From Herbihabitans rhizosphaerae (lineage in GTDB: Bacteria > Actinomycetota > Actinomycetes > Mycobacteriales > Pseudonocardiaceae): a stretch of DNA of 64,000 nucleotides. The stretch's first letter is position 1, and the number at the start of each line of letters is the position of its first letter. Under the pieces are notes generated by a model, which saw nothing but the letters and a program-made list of their open reading frames with translations, was not told the DNA's origin and did not search any database. Below are positions 25,629-33,346 of the stretch, piece after piece. The stretch lies in NCBI RefSeq assembly GCF_004216555.1, contig NZ_SGWQ01000001.1, positions 617,126 to 681,125 of the forward strand, read 5' to 3'. The translations under genes and the position numbers were made by a program.

Positions 25629-26027
25629 ATGACCGACGCACTCGCAGGCTGGGACCAGGGGATTCCGTTCGCCAAGACGCTGGGGATCGAGGCGGTGCGC
25701 ACCGACAAGGCGGAGGTGCGCGCCCGCCTCGCCCTGAGCGAGCCGCTGTCCACCACCGGCGGCGCGATGAACGGCGGGGCGATCATGGCGCTGGCCGACA
25801 ACACGGGTGCCGTGTGCGCGTGGCTCAACCTGCCCGAGGGTGCCACCGGCACCACCACGATCGAGTCCAAGACCAACTTCCTGCGCGCGATCCGCCAGGG
25901 CCACGCCACCGCCGTGTCCCGGCCGCTGCACGCCGGCCGCACGGTGATCGTGGTGGAGACCGAGATCCTGGACGACGACGGCCGGCTCGCGGCCAAGGTC
26001 ACCCAGACCCAGGCGGTCCTGCGCTAA
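25629..26027 (+). CDS. PaaI-family hotdog thioesterase
   Basis: A 132-residue single hotdog-fold protein of the PaaI/YdiI group. The active-site region is GAMNGGAIMALADNTGAVCAW, where the conserved acidic residue and the Asn-Gly turn sit on the central helix, followed by TTTIESKTNFLRAIRQGHATAVSRPLHAGRTVIVVETEI. Such enzymes hydrolyse aromatic or short acyl-CoA thioesters, often in housekeeping or catabolic roles. ATG start at 25629, only 16 bp after the WXG100 gene stop, so read-through from that operon is possible. Its substrate cannot be predicted. Confidence 0.83.
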   Translation: MTDALAGWDQGIPFAKTLGIEAVRTDKAEVRARLALSEPLSTTGGAMNGGAIMALADNTGAVCAWLNLPEGATGTTTIESKTNFLRAIRQGHATAVSRPLHAGRTVIVVETEILDDDGRLAAKVTQTQAVLR

Positions 26028-26142
26028 TCAAACGCTCACCTCGCTGGTGGCCAACGGTTTACACAGCGCCGTCCAGACGGGAAAATCTCCACCCAACAAG
26101 GCCGTGTCCCCTGCACGGTGTGGCCGAGGGTTGGAGCCCCAG

Positions 26143-27450
26143 ATGACCAAGTCTCCCGCGCGTGTCCGCGGTGTCGTCCGTCTGAGTGCCGGTGTGCTCG
26201 GGTCGATGCTCGGGTTCACGCTGATCGCCGTTCCCGCGTCCGCGGCACCCACCGTCGGGGCGGCGGCCGACGCGCCGGTGAACTACCGCGAGTGGCGCAC
26301 GCCGCAGGACTTCGCGGCCGGCGAGAACGAAGGTGTGCGACCCGGCCACTACGGCGGCGTCACCCTGGACAAGCCGATCGGCACGATCGACCACACCGAG
26401 CCCGGCCAGCCGGCCCGCAAGTACGAGTACAGCCGCTGGACCTCACCGTTCCACAAGCAGGGCTTCGACGCGACGCAGCTCGTCGCGTCCTGGAACGCGG
26501 TCACGCCGCCGAAGTCGTTCATCACCGTCGAGATGCGCGGCAAACTCGCCGGCGGCGGCAACACCACCTGGTACACGATGGGCCGCTGGGCGCACGAGGA
26601 CACCGACATCAAGCGCACCAGCATCCCCGGCCAGGACGACGCGCACGGGCTGGTGGACGTGGACACGTTCAAGGTCAAGTCCGGGGTGGCCCTGCACGGC
26701 TTCCAGTTGCGCGCCACGCTCTACCGCGAGGCGGGCGACTCCAACGCGCCGACGGTGAACATGGTCGGCGCGATGACCTCCAACATCCCGGACCGGTTCA
26801 CCGTGCCGGCGTCCAAGCCGGGCGTGGCCGCCGGCATCGAGCTGCGGGTGCCCCGCTACTCGCAGAACGTGCACGTCGGCCACTACCCCGAGTACGGAGG
26901 CGGCGGCGAGGCCTGGTGCAGTCCCACCTCGACCGAGATGGTGATCGAGTACTTCGGCAAGCGGCCGAGCGACCCCGAGATGGCCTGGATTCCGGCCGAC
27001 CACGTCGACCGCACGGTCGACCACGCCGCGCGCTACACGTTCGACAAGGACTACGACGGCACCGGCAACTGGCCGTTCAACACCGCGTACGCATGGCGCT
27101 TCCAGCTGCCGAGCCACATCACCCGGCTGTCCACGCTCAACGACCTCGAGCGCTACATCGCGGCCGGCATCCCGGTGATCACCTCGCAGTCGTTCTACGC
27201 CAAGGAGCTGGACGGCGCGGGCTACGGCACCGCCGGGCACCTGATGGTCGTCATCGGGTTCACCAAGGAGGGTGACGTGATCGCCAACGATCCGGCGTCG
27301 AAGAACAACGACGCGGTGCGCCGGGTGTACAAGCGGGCCCAGTTCGAGAACATCTGGCTGCGCACCAAGCGGTACACCGAGGACGGCAAGGTGGCCAGCG
27401 GTCCCGGCGGGATCGCCTACATCATCGCCGGCAAGCCCGAACCCCGCTGA
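26143..27450 (+). CDS. Secreted C39-like cysteine peptidase family protein
   Basis: A 435-residue secreted protein. The ATG at 26143 (TTGGAG upstream) gives a standard signal peptide: MTKSPARVRG, a hydrophobic core, then VPASAAP with likely cleavage after ASA. An N-terminal beta-rich domain (about residues 45-250) precedes a papain-like peptidase_C39_2 domain, with the candidate nucleophile in EAWCSPTSTEM, histidine in GTAGHLMVVIGF and the acidic/amide residue in VIANDPASKN. The order Cys...His...Asn/Asp is correct for activity. Secreted C39-like proteins of actinobacteria are widespread but uncharacterised; cell-wall or extracellular protein turnover is the usual guess. No obvious operon partner. 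Confidence 0.82.
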   Translation: MTKSPARVRGVVRLSAGVLGSMLGFTLIAVPASAAPTVGAAADAPVNYREWRTPQDFAAGENEGVRPGHYGGVTLDKPIGTIDHTEPGQPARKYEYSRWTSPFHKQGFDATQLVASWNAVTPPKSFITVEMRGKLAGGGNTTWYTMGRWAHEDTDIKRTSIPGQDDAHGLVDVDTFKVKSGVALHGFQLRATLYREAGDSNAPTVNMVGAMTSNIPDRFTVPASKPGVAAGIELRVPRYSQNVHVGHYPEYGGGGEAWCSPTSTEMVIEYFGKRPSDPEMAWIPADHVDRTVDHAARYTFDKDYDGTGNWPFNTAYAWRFQLPSHITRLSTLNDLERYIAAGIPVITSQSFYAKELDGAGYGTAGHLMVVIGFTKEGDVIANDPASKNNDAVRRVYKRAQFENIWLRTKRYTEDGKVASGPGGIAYIIAGKPEPR

Positions 27451-27598
27451 CCAGGCGCGCCGACCCGCCGATAGTCGGCAACCGAATGGCGTAACAAGGC
27501 GGAAAGAAACAACCAACTGAGCGATCACACGTCATTACTGGTAGGACCAGGTATTAGACGAAGTGCCCGCCAGACGCGGCGGGCTGGAGGTGATGGCC

Positions 27599-28282
27599 GT
27601 GGTCCATCGGGCCAATCGGATCGCGTGTGGGATAGCCGCCGTCACGATGCTCGGCGCGCTGTCCGCATGCTCTGGAAGCGACAACACCGCACAACAGCCA
27701 CAGGTACCGAACATCGACGGGTCGTCATCGGTGGTGCCACCACCGCCGGCGGCCATGCCACCACCGCAGCCGGGGCCACCCGGTGAACCGCCGGCACCGG
27801 CCCCTGTGCCGCCGCCGGCGGCGAGCCCGGCTCCACCCCCACCAGGCGGGGATCCCGGCGGAACACCCAAGTGCAAGGCCTCCGACCTGAGCGGAAGCGT
27901 GCGGCACGACGGCGCGGGCGCCGGTCAGCGGTACGCGAAGCTGTTCGTCACGAACAAGTCCGGCCAGGCGTGCACGATCTTTGGGTACGGCGGCCTGCAA
28001 CTGCTCGACTCGGCCGGCAACCCGACGCCGACCACGCTGAGCCGCACGCCCAACCCCGGGCCGGCGCTGGTGACACTGCGGCCGGGCGAGACGGCGAAGA
28101 AGAAGCTGCACTGGAGCCAGGTCGCACACGGCGACGAGCCGGCGACCGAGCCGTGCCAGCGGGAGTCCACGAGTGCCACCGTGATCCCGCCGGACGACAC
28201 ACAGGCGTTCCAGGTCACCTACCCGTTCGGCAACGTGTGCGGGAAGGGCTCGATCGAGGGCAGCGCGTTCTACAAGGGCTGA
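27599..28282 (+). CDS. DUF4232 lipoprotein
   Basis: A 227-residue lipoprotein. The GTG at 27599 is chosen because GGAGG lies 8 nt upstream, although the ATG at 27593 is in frame. The leader ends in LGALSAC, a lipobox, so the mature protein is lipid-anchored outside the membrane. A proline/alanine-rich linker (about residues 45-90) spans the wall, followed by a DUF4232 domain of about 130 residues with conserved cysteines (PKCKASDL, SGQACTIFGYGGLQLLD, TEPCQRES, NVCGKGS). The function of DUF4232 is unknown. A strong hairpin follows the stop codon. The linker length suggests the domain reaches the cell surface. Confidence 0.85.
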   Translation: MVHRANRIACGIAAVTMLGALSACSGSDNTAQQPQVPNIDGSSSVVPPPPAAMPPPQPGPPGEPPAPAPVPPPAASPAPPPPGGDPGGTPKCKASDLSGSVRHDGAGAGQRYAKLFVTNKSGQACTIFGYGGLQLLDSAGNPTPTTLSRTPNPGPALVTLRPGETAKKKLHWSQVAHGDEPATEPCQRESTSATVIPPDDTQAFQVTYPFGNVCGKGSIEGSAFYKG

Positions 28283-28294
28283 TCGACTGGCGAT

Positions 28295-28327
28295 CTCGGG
28301 CCGCGGCGGTTACCGTCGCGGCCCGAG
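28295..28327 (+). terminator. Hairpin terminator after the DUF4232 gene
   Basis: CTCGGGCCGCG (28295-28305) pairs perfectly with CGCGGCCCGAG (28317-28327), starting 13 nt beyond the stop codon. Confidence 0.8.
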
Positions 28328-28740
28328 TCGCAATTCCCCTTCGCATTCGACTTGGCACGAACGGTGATTCTTTCGCCTTGTCGCCCGATTGGCACGTTCG
28401 GAGTATCCGGCGCCTATCGGAGCAACCCTGGGTGACCTTTTCCGCAGCGAAATGTCCGACTTGACCGTTCACTCGATTCGCGAACCATTCGATCCAGCGT
28501 TGTTCGTACATCTTTCGGTACGCCGAACTGTCATCATTCGCGATCAACGCCTCACCCGTGTGAGTGAGAGCCAGGGTTAGACCCAGGTTGCGGCGGGAAC
28601 CGCCCAGAGTGACGGTGAGCAGGTCAAACATGGTGGCAGATGTCGCGCTGCGAACGTAGGAGCGACACGCCATCGCACGTGAAGACGGCATCTCGCCGTG
28701 AAAGTCAGCGAACGCCGCTAACACGGGGAAGGCGATAAGA
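28328..28740. other. Less GC-rich intergenic region, possible gene remnant
   Basis: About 410 bp with visibly lower GC than the neighbours. On the minus strand an ATG at 28631 opens a frame (MFDLLTVTLGGSRRNLGLTL..., then YEQRWIEWFANRVNG) that runs on through the terminator into the DUF4232 gene. Third positions are only weakly G/C-biased, so it is either a decayed or foreign fragment or chance. The right part, with two TGA/TAA-rich blocks, is the promoter region of the PRC-barrel gene, whose ATG lies at 28741. Confidence 0.35.
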
Positions 28741-29871
28741 ATGACCAGTGCGATGAAGCCCCAGGATTTGATTGGGAGCGAGGTCTACGACACCGACGGC
28801 GAGAAGATCGGCCGGGTCGGAACGGTCTATGTCGGCGAGGACTCGCACGAACCAGAATGGGTGACGGTGAAGACGGGGCTGTTCGGCCACCGGGAGAGTT
28901 TCGTTCCGCTTTCCGGCGCGTCCAACGCCAAGGACGGGCTGCACGTCGGCGTGCGCAAGGAGATCGTGAAGGACGCACCGCACGTGGACGCCGAGGGGCG
29001 GCTGACCGAGGACGAGAGCCGCAACCTCTACGAGTACTACGGCATGCCGATCCAGCGTGGCAGCAAGCCGCCGACCACGGGCAAGACCGGCACCGACGAC
29101 ATGTCGGGCACCTCGTCCGGGACAGCCGGGATGGCTGGCATGGCCGGCGGCACGGCAGCGGGCATGGCCGGCCGGAGCACGATGCCCCGCCAGCAGTCCG
29201 ACACCAAGGCCGACCTGGCCGGCCAGGCGCGCTCCGGCGCGTCGCCGGGGACCATGCCGCGCACGTCCCGCACGGACATGGGCACCACGGACAAGACCAT
29301 GGCGGACAGGTCCACGGCGGACACGAGCGCGATGGGCGGCACCGTGTCGCCGATGACGGGCCGGGCCAAGTCCGACAGCAGCCGGGGCACGCACGCGATG
29401 CGCGACTCCGACCGCACCGACCGCATGTCCACGTCGGACAGCGCGGCGAGCAAGCCGCACACGATGATCCGCTCCGAGGAGCGGCTCGACGTCGGGACCG
29501 AACAGGTCGAGAGCGGACGGGTGACGCTGCGCAAGTACGTGGTGACCGAGCAGCAGCAGGTCACCGTGCCGCTCAGCCACGAGGAGGTGCGCCTGGAGCG
29601 TGAGCCGATCTCCGAGACCGACCGCACGGCCGTGGCGAAGGGCAGCGCGATCGGCGAGCAGGAAGAGGAGATCGTCCTGCACGAGGAGCGCCCGGTCATC
29701 CGCAAGGAAACCGTTGCGGTGGAACGGGTTCGGCTCAACACGGAGACGGTGACCGAGGAGCGGACGATCAACGACCAAATCCGCAAGGAACGCATCGAGG
29801 TCGACGATCCGACGCACCACTCGAAGGACACCGGCAAGCACGGCACCACACCGCCGCGCGGCGGGCGCTGA
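28741..29871 (+). CDS. PRC-barrel and DUF2382 stress-type protein
   Basis: A 376-residue protein. An N-terminal PRC-barrel domain (residues 7-85, LIGSEVYDTDGEKIGRVGTVYVG) is joined by a long low-complexity linker, rich in Met, Thr, Ser, Gly and Ala (about 105-245), to a C-terminal DUF2382 (YsnF/AvaK) domain (about 248-355: RSEERLDVGTEQVESGRVTLRKYVVTE, LEREPISETDRTAV, VVRKETVAVERVRL-type strand). Proteins of this layout are often induced by stress or stationary phase in actinobacteria and act in the cytoplasm; their molecular role is unknown. The linker contains many methionines, which could act as oxidation sinks (speculation). A hairpin follows. Confidence 0.85.
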   Translation: MTSAMKPQDLIGSEVYDTDGEKIGRVGTVYVGEDSHEPEWVTVKTGLFGHRESFVPLSGASNAKDGLHVGVRKEIVKDAPHVDAEGRLTEDESRNLYEYYGMPIQRGSKPPTTGKTGTDDMSGTSSGTAGMAGMAGGTAAGMAGRSTMPRQQSDTKADLAGQARSGASPGTMPRTSRTDMGTTDKTMADRSTADTSAMGGTVSPMTGRAKSDSSRGTHAMRDSDRTDRMSTSDSAASKPHTMIRSEERLDVGTEQVESGRVTLRKYVVTEQQQVTVPLSHEEVRLEREPISETDRTAVAKGSAIGEQEEEIVLHEERPVIRKETVAVERVRLNTETVTEERTINDQIRKERIEVDDPTHHSKDTGKHGTTPPRGGR

Positions 29872-29901
29872 CAGCACGCGAGGCCAGCGCGGCACACCGT
29901 G

Positions 29902-29940
29902 CCGGACCGGAGCACCACGCGCCCCGGTGCTTCGGTCCGG
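29902..29940 (+). terminator. Hairpin terminator after the PRC/DUF2382 gene
   Basis: CCGGACCGGAGCACC (29902-29916) pairs with GGTGCTTCGGTCCGG (29926-29940) with one G-T wobble, loop of 9 nt. Confidence 0.8.
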
Positions 29941-30011
29941 CGCGCGTGTTGAGTGGATCACCGTTGGGCGGTCCCGCGGCTCCCGATGCCACGGGACCGC
30001 CCGACGGGCTC

Positions 30012-30353
30012 TCACCTGCCGGCGCGCAACAGCTCCAGCACCGTGTCCGTCTTGCTGTCGAGCACGTCGAACCGGCCTTCCAGCCGGTCGAACTTCTTAT
30101 CCAACGAGTCGAGGCGCTTGCCGTGCTCGGTCACCGTCGCCTGTACGTCGCCCACCGTCGCCTGCAGCTCGCCCAGCGTGATCTGCATGGTGCCCACCGA
30201 GACCTGCAGGTCCGCCAGCGAGACCCGCACGGTGGCCACTGACGCTTCCAGGCCGGCGACCCTGGTCTGCACGTCGCCCACCACCACGTACACGTCGTGC
30301 ACGTCGTTGACGAGCCGATTCACCACGCGGTCGAGTTCCATCCGGTTCCTCAC
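30012..30353 (-). CDS. Coiled-coil protein of unknown function
   Basis: A 113-residue protein that is almost entirely one long coiled coil with heptads of Val/Leu and repeated short units (VGDVQTRVAGLEASVATVRVSLADLQ; VGTMQITLGELQATVGDVQATV), resembling phage tail-fibre or DUF-type coiled-coil proteins. The start is ATG 30353, or ATG 30341 five codons later. There is no signal peptide or membrane helix. Its start region faces the 30557 gene, with a DnaA-box-like cluster between them. No family could be named; oligomerisation is the only prediction that can be supported. Confidence 0.6.
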   Translation of the reverse strand: MRNRMELDRVVNRLVNDVHDVYVVVGDVQTRVAGLEASVATVRVSLADLQVSVGTMQITLGELQATVGDVQATVTEHGKRLDSLDKKFDRLEGRFDVLDSKTDTVLELLRAGR

Positions 30354-30459
30354 TGTGTACTCCAGTCGGTCGTGCGCCGGCGTCGAGTTTGCCAGCGCGA
30401 GAACAGGTACCCCAAGCTTCGCGGGACGACAGGCGGCCTGGCGGAGGTGAACGGCGATC

Positions 30460-30497
30460 TGTGGATAACCCGGAGGTTGTGGGTAACCTGTGGATCA
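30460..30497. promoter_or_regulatory. Second cluster of DnaA-box-like sequences
   Basis: TGTGGATAA (30460-30468), TGTGGGTAA (30478-30486) and TGTGGATCA (30489-30497) repeat the pattern seen at 380-418, again same-oriented. They sit in the divergent promoter region between the coiled-coil gene and the small membrane-protein gene. Confidence 0.4.
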
Positions 30498-30556
30498 CCG
30501 CGCGAAATGTCGGGTTCAGTACCCGTGAGCGCGGCGCACGGTGCAGTCTTACCGCC

Positions 30557-30937
30557 ATGAGCGTTCCGCAGGACAACGCGCCGGCCGGGCAGGACCCGCT
30601 CGCGCAGGTCACCCTCCGCCCGAGGACGTTCGCCGCGATCCTGGCGATCGCGGCGATGATCGTCGGCCTCGTGCTCGCACTGGTTCCGATGAGCGTCGCC
30701 GGGCCCGACCCCGCCGACTCCCGGTCGATCAGCTGTGGCAACGTGCTCGGCGGCCCCGAGGCCGACCGGCTCGCCGACGAGTTGAAGAGCACCGACCGCT
30801 CCGTCATCGTGTCCTATGTGGACATGTGCGAGCGAGCCGCTGGAAACCGCGGCACCACCGTGACGCTGCTGTTCTTCGGCGGCATGATCGGCGGACTGTG
30901 GCTGGGCGTCGTGCGCCGAGGACGCCGCGACAAGTGA
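30557..30937 (+). CDS. Small two-helix membrane protein
   Basis: A 126-residue protein with two hydrophobic helices (about residues 28-50 and 100-119) separated by an extracytoplasmic loop containing two cysteines (SISCGNVLGGPEADRLADELK; VDMCERAAGN). The C-terminus is basic (VVRRGRRDK) and cytoplasmic. ATG start at 30557. The stop overlaps the next gene's GTG by 4 nt, so it is translationally coupled to a lipoprotein gene. I do not recognise the family. The two loop cysteines may form a disulfide. Joint action of the pair at the membrane surface is inferred from coupling. Confidence 0.65.
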   Translation: MSVPQDNAPAGQDPLAQVTLRPRTFAAILAIAAMIVGLVLALVPMSVAGPDPADSRSISCGNVLGGPEADRLADELKSTDRSVIVSYVDMCERAAGNRGTTVTLLFFGGMIGGLWLGVVRRGRRDK

Positions 30938-31815
30938 CCCGAAAACCGTTCCGGCGTCAGGGTTTCGCCGTACTCGCGATGATCGCCGCACTGGCCGCCG
31001 GCTGCTCGGAGGAGGCCACCGGCCCCACCCCGGCCGAAGAGCTGGCGGACTACCTCAAGCCGATGCGCGACATCTCGCCCTGCGCGATCCTGGCCGCACC
31101 CGCCGTCGCCCAGCTCGGCACGCCCAACCGGCGTCCGGAGCTGAGCGAATCGGGCAAGTGCACGGTCAGCGTGCGCGGGCAGAACGAGTCGCTGCACCTC
31201 ACTGTCGACGTGATCCGCGAGATCAACCGCGACAGCAAGGCCGTCGACATCGGCGGGCCGTCCGCGGTGGTCGGCGGCAGCTACTGCTACGTGATCGTGC
31301 CGAAGGTCGAGCACACCTCGCACAACAGCACTCGCAAGTACGGCATCGGCGTCACCGTCAACCACGGCGACGACCGCACCTGCGAGTTGACCAAGTCCCT
31401 GGCACGAGGCCTCAAGGACGTGCTGGTCAACCCGCCGCGGTACGGCCCACACGATCCGGATCCGTTCGGCGGGCGCGACCCGTGCCCGCCGGAGTGGCTC
31501 GCCACGCAGTACTCGACGACCAGCATGGTGACCAGGAGCCAGCTCGGCTGGTGCTCGGTGTCCGGCGAGTGGACCGGCGTCGGTGTGCACTTCATCGTCG
31601 ACCGCAGACCGGTCACCGAAGGGGTCGACGCGCAGATCGGGCGGTTCCGCGGCAAGCTCGTGCCTGGTGAGGACAGCTGCACGGCACGCTGGGAGGTCGG
31701 CCGGGTCGGAGAACAGATCGCCATCGTCGAGGCCTCGGTCAGCCGGCCGGAGGTGCCGCCCTGCGAGGCCGCGCACAACTTCGCCAACACGATCGCCGCG
31801 ATCGATTGGCGCTGA
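30934..31815 (+). CDS. DUF3558-like lipoprotein
   Basis: A 293-residue lipoprotein. The GTG at 30934 overlaps the previous stop. The leader ends in the lipobox LAAGC, with the lipidated Cys at residue 24. The mature protein contains two similar halves, each with a CAIL/CPPEWL-type opening and paired cysteines (SPCAILAAP, SGKCTVSV, SYCYVIV, RTCELTKSLA; then RDPCPPEWLA, GWCSVSGE, DSCTARWE, PPCEAAHNFAN). This suggests a duplicated DUF3558-type domain stabilised by disulfides. Actinomycetes carry many such lipoproteins with unknown roles. The hairpin at 31902-31938 ends the operon. Confidence 0.78.
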   Translation: MTRKPFRRQGFAVLAMIAALAAGCSEEATGPTPAEELADYLKPMRDISPCAILAAPAVAQLGTPNRRPELSESGKCTVSVRGQNESLHLTVDVIREINRDSKAVDIGGPSAVVGGSYCYVIVPKVEHTSHNSTRKYGIGVTVNHGDDRTCELTKSLARGLKDVLVNPPRYGPHDPDPFGGRDPCPPEWLATQYSTTSMVTRSQLGWCSVSGEWTGVGVHFIVDRRPVTEGVDAQIGRFRGKLVPGEDSCTARWEVGRVGEQIAIVEASVSRPEVPPCEAAHNFANTIAAIDWR

Positions 31816-31901
31816 CCCGGTCAACCCGCCTGGTCAGGCGCGTCCTTGTCCGTACGGCACGATCCGGCGTCATGCCGGGAACGCCGGGCCGTCACACCGT
31901 T

Positions 31902-31938
31902 GTGAGGCCCGCACCCGGTCGGGGGGTGCGGGCCTCAC
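31902..31938 (+). terminator. Perfect 14-bp hairpin
   Basis: GTGAGGCCCGCACC (31902-31915) pairs perfectly with GGTGCGGGCCTCAC (31925-31938) around a 9-nt loop. It follows the lipoprotein operon and ends 16 nt before the kinase start codon, so it may also lie in the kinase mRNA leader and act as an attenuator. Confidence 0.75.
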
Positions 31939-31954
31939 CGGTAACGTGCCGTTC

Positions 31955-32866
31955 GTGCGTGCCGATCTCGTTCCCGCCACGTTCGCCCAGCAGGTGTCGG
32001 AATACGAGCCGGAGCCGGACATCGCCGGCGCCGACTGGATCAGGACGCTGCCGTCGCTGGTCGACGAGTGCGTCGAGCGCTGGGGCCTGGAGATCGACGG
32101 CCCGCCGCGGCATGGGTACGTCGCGCTCGTGCTCCCGGTGCGCCGCGACGGCGAGCCGGCCATGCTCAAGATCAGCTGGCCGCATCCGGAGGCGGAGCAC
32201 GAACATCTCGCCCTGCGCGCGTGGGACGGGCACGGCGCGGCACGGCTGCTGGCCGCCGATCCGTCGCGCTGGGCGATGCTGCTGGAGCGGCTGGACGACT
32301 CCAGAACCCTTGCCACACAACCGGTCGAGCGCTCCTGCCAGGTGATCGGCGAGCTGCTCGGTCGGCTGGCGATCCCGGCGACGCCGAAGTTCGAGCGGCT
32401 GTCGGCGTACGTGGCGGACCTGCCGGAGGAGTTCGCGGAAGCGCGCGAGGTGCTGCCGCGTCAGCTCGTGGACCGGGCGATCGCGCTGGTCGGCGAGCTG
32501 ACTCAGGACGACGCTGTGGACTCGCGGCTGGTGCACATCGACCTGCACGACGAGAACGTGCTGGCCGCCACCCGCGAACCCTGGCTGGCGATCGACCCCA
32601 AGCCGCTGGCCGGCGATCCGGCTTTCTGCGTCGCCCCCGCGTTGTGGAACCGTTGGGGCGCCGCGGTTTCCGGCGGTCGGGCGCACCACGAGCTGCGCCG
32701 CCGCCTGGAGATCATCTGCGACGCCGGCGGGATCGACGCGGACCGGGCGCGCGCCTGGACGATCGTGCGGCTGGTGGACAACGCGTCCGGCGGCGGCACC
32801 GGCCCGGAGGGCCACGACTGGGCCACCGTCGCGGTGACGATCATCAAGGCGATGCTCGCGCCCTGA
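31955..32866 (+). CDS. APH(6)/hydroxyurea-type antibiotic kinase homologue
   Basis: A 303-residue protein of the aminoglycoside/hydroxyurea antibiotic resistance kinase family, whose known members phosphorylate streptomycin at O-6. The kinase-like core is visible: AMLKISWPHPEAEHE with the ATP-binding lysine, the catalytic loop VHIDLHDENVL (Asp and Asn) and the metal-binding Asp in AIDPKPLAGDPAF. The GTG at 31955 is chosen; no strong ribosome-binding site is visible because the preceding hairpin ends just upstream. In producers such genes give self-resistance, but no aminoglycoside biosynthesis genes are in the window. Metabolite repair or a silent resistance gene are alternatives. The 3' tail of this gene is partly copied downstream. 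Confidence 0.85.
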   Translation: MRADLVPATFAQQVSEYEPEPDIAGADWIRTLPSLVDECVERWGLEIDGPPRHGYVALVLPVRRDGEPAMLKISWPHPEAEHEHLALRAWDGHGAARLLAADPSRWAMLLERLDDSRTLATQPVERSCQVIGELLGRLAIPATPKFERLSAYVADLPEEFAEAREVLPRQLVDRAIALVGELTQDDAVDSRLVHIDLHDENVLAATREPWLAIDPKPLAGDPAFCVAPALWNRWGAAVSGGRAHHELRRRLEIICDAGGIDADRARAWTIVRLVDNASGGGTGPEGHDWATVAVTIIKAMLAP

Positions 32867-32891
32867 CCTGCGCCTCCGCTGTGGCCGAGGG

Positions 32892-32909
32892 ACTTTAGCG
32901 GGCTAAAGT
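32892..32909. repeat. Palindrome ACTTTAGCGGGCTAAAGT, copy 1
   Basis: A perfect inverted repeat with 8-bp arms and a GG centre, AT-rich in a GC-rich genome, at the end of the convergent kinase gene. It could terminate both converging transcripts or bind a protein. Confidence 0.75.
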
Positions 32910-33189
32910 ACGCCAAACATGAATGGAGCGATCGCTAAGTTTCGGACATCGAGGCGCGTGGCGGGGCCCGCCGAGCACGGCAGCGCATCCGACCAGCAGA
33001 TCGGCCGTCAACCCGTTAAGGCCATGCAAAATCGTTGCGTGGCAACGGGTTCAGTCGTTGGTGGCGATCACAAAGCGATGCTCGCGCCGTGCAGGTGCCC
33101 ACTACAGCGCCGAGCCGTACCTGCAACAACCTCCACCTATTTCGCGTCGCCCGACCTGCTGCTGACCTGCGCCTTCGCTGTGCCGAGGG

Positions 33190-33207
33190 ACTTTAGCGGG
33201 CTAAAGT
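33190..33207. repeat. Palindrome ACTTTAGCGGGCTAAAGT, copy 2
   Basis: An identical 18-bp palindrome in the second duplicate, about 298 bp from copy 1, on the radA side of the gap. Confidence 0.75.
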
Positions 33208-33346
33208 ACGCCGAACATGAATGGAGCGATCGCTAAGTTTCGGACATCGGGGCGTGGAGCGGGGCGGCCGATCGCGGCGGCGCATCCGATCACTGGATCG
33301 GCGGTGGGCTCGACAGGACGAGTGAAGTCGTTGTGGGGCAACGGGT

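Larger units (their letters stand above)
32863..33346. repeat. Imperfect ~300-bp tandem duplication between the kinase and radA
   Basis: The sequence starting at 32863 (right after the kinase stop) recurs from 33162 for about 105 bp with few changes. Fragments of both flanking genes are also copied: 33060-33089 resembles the kinase 3' end (32834-32864), and 33041-33070 resembles the radA 3' end (33337-33367). No intact gene is left; the whole 480-bp gap is duplication debris plus hairpins. Each copy contains one ACTTTAGC...GCTAAAGT palindrome. Confidence 0.8.

Noticed and set aside
28215-28724. Minus-strand open frame between the DUF4232 gene and the PRC-barrel gene
   Set aside because: Weak third-position bias, and it reads through the DUF4232 terminator and coding end. 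At most a decayed fragment; described as a region instead.
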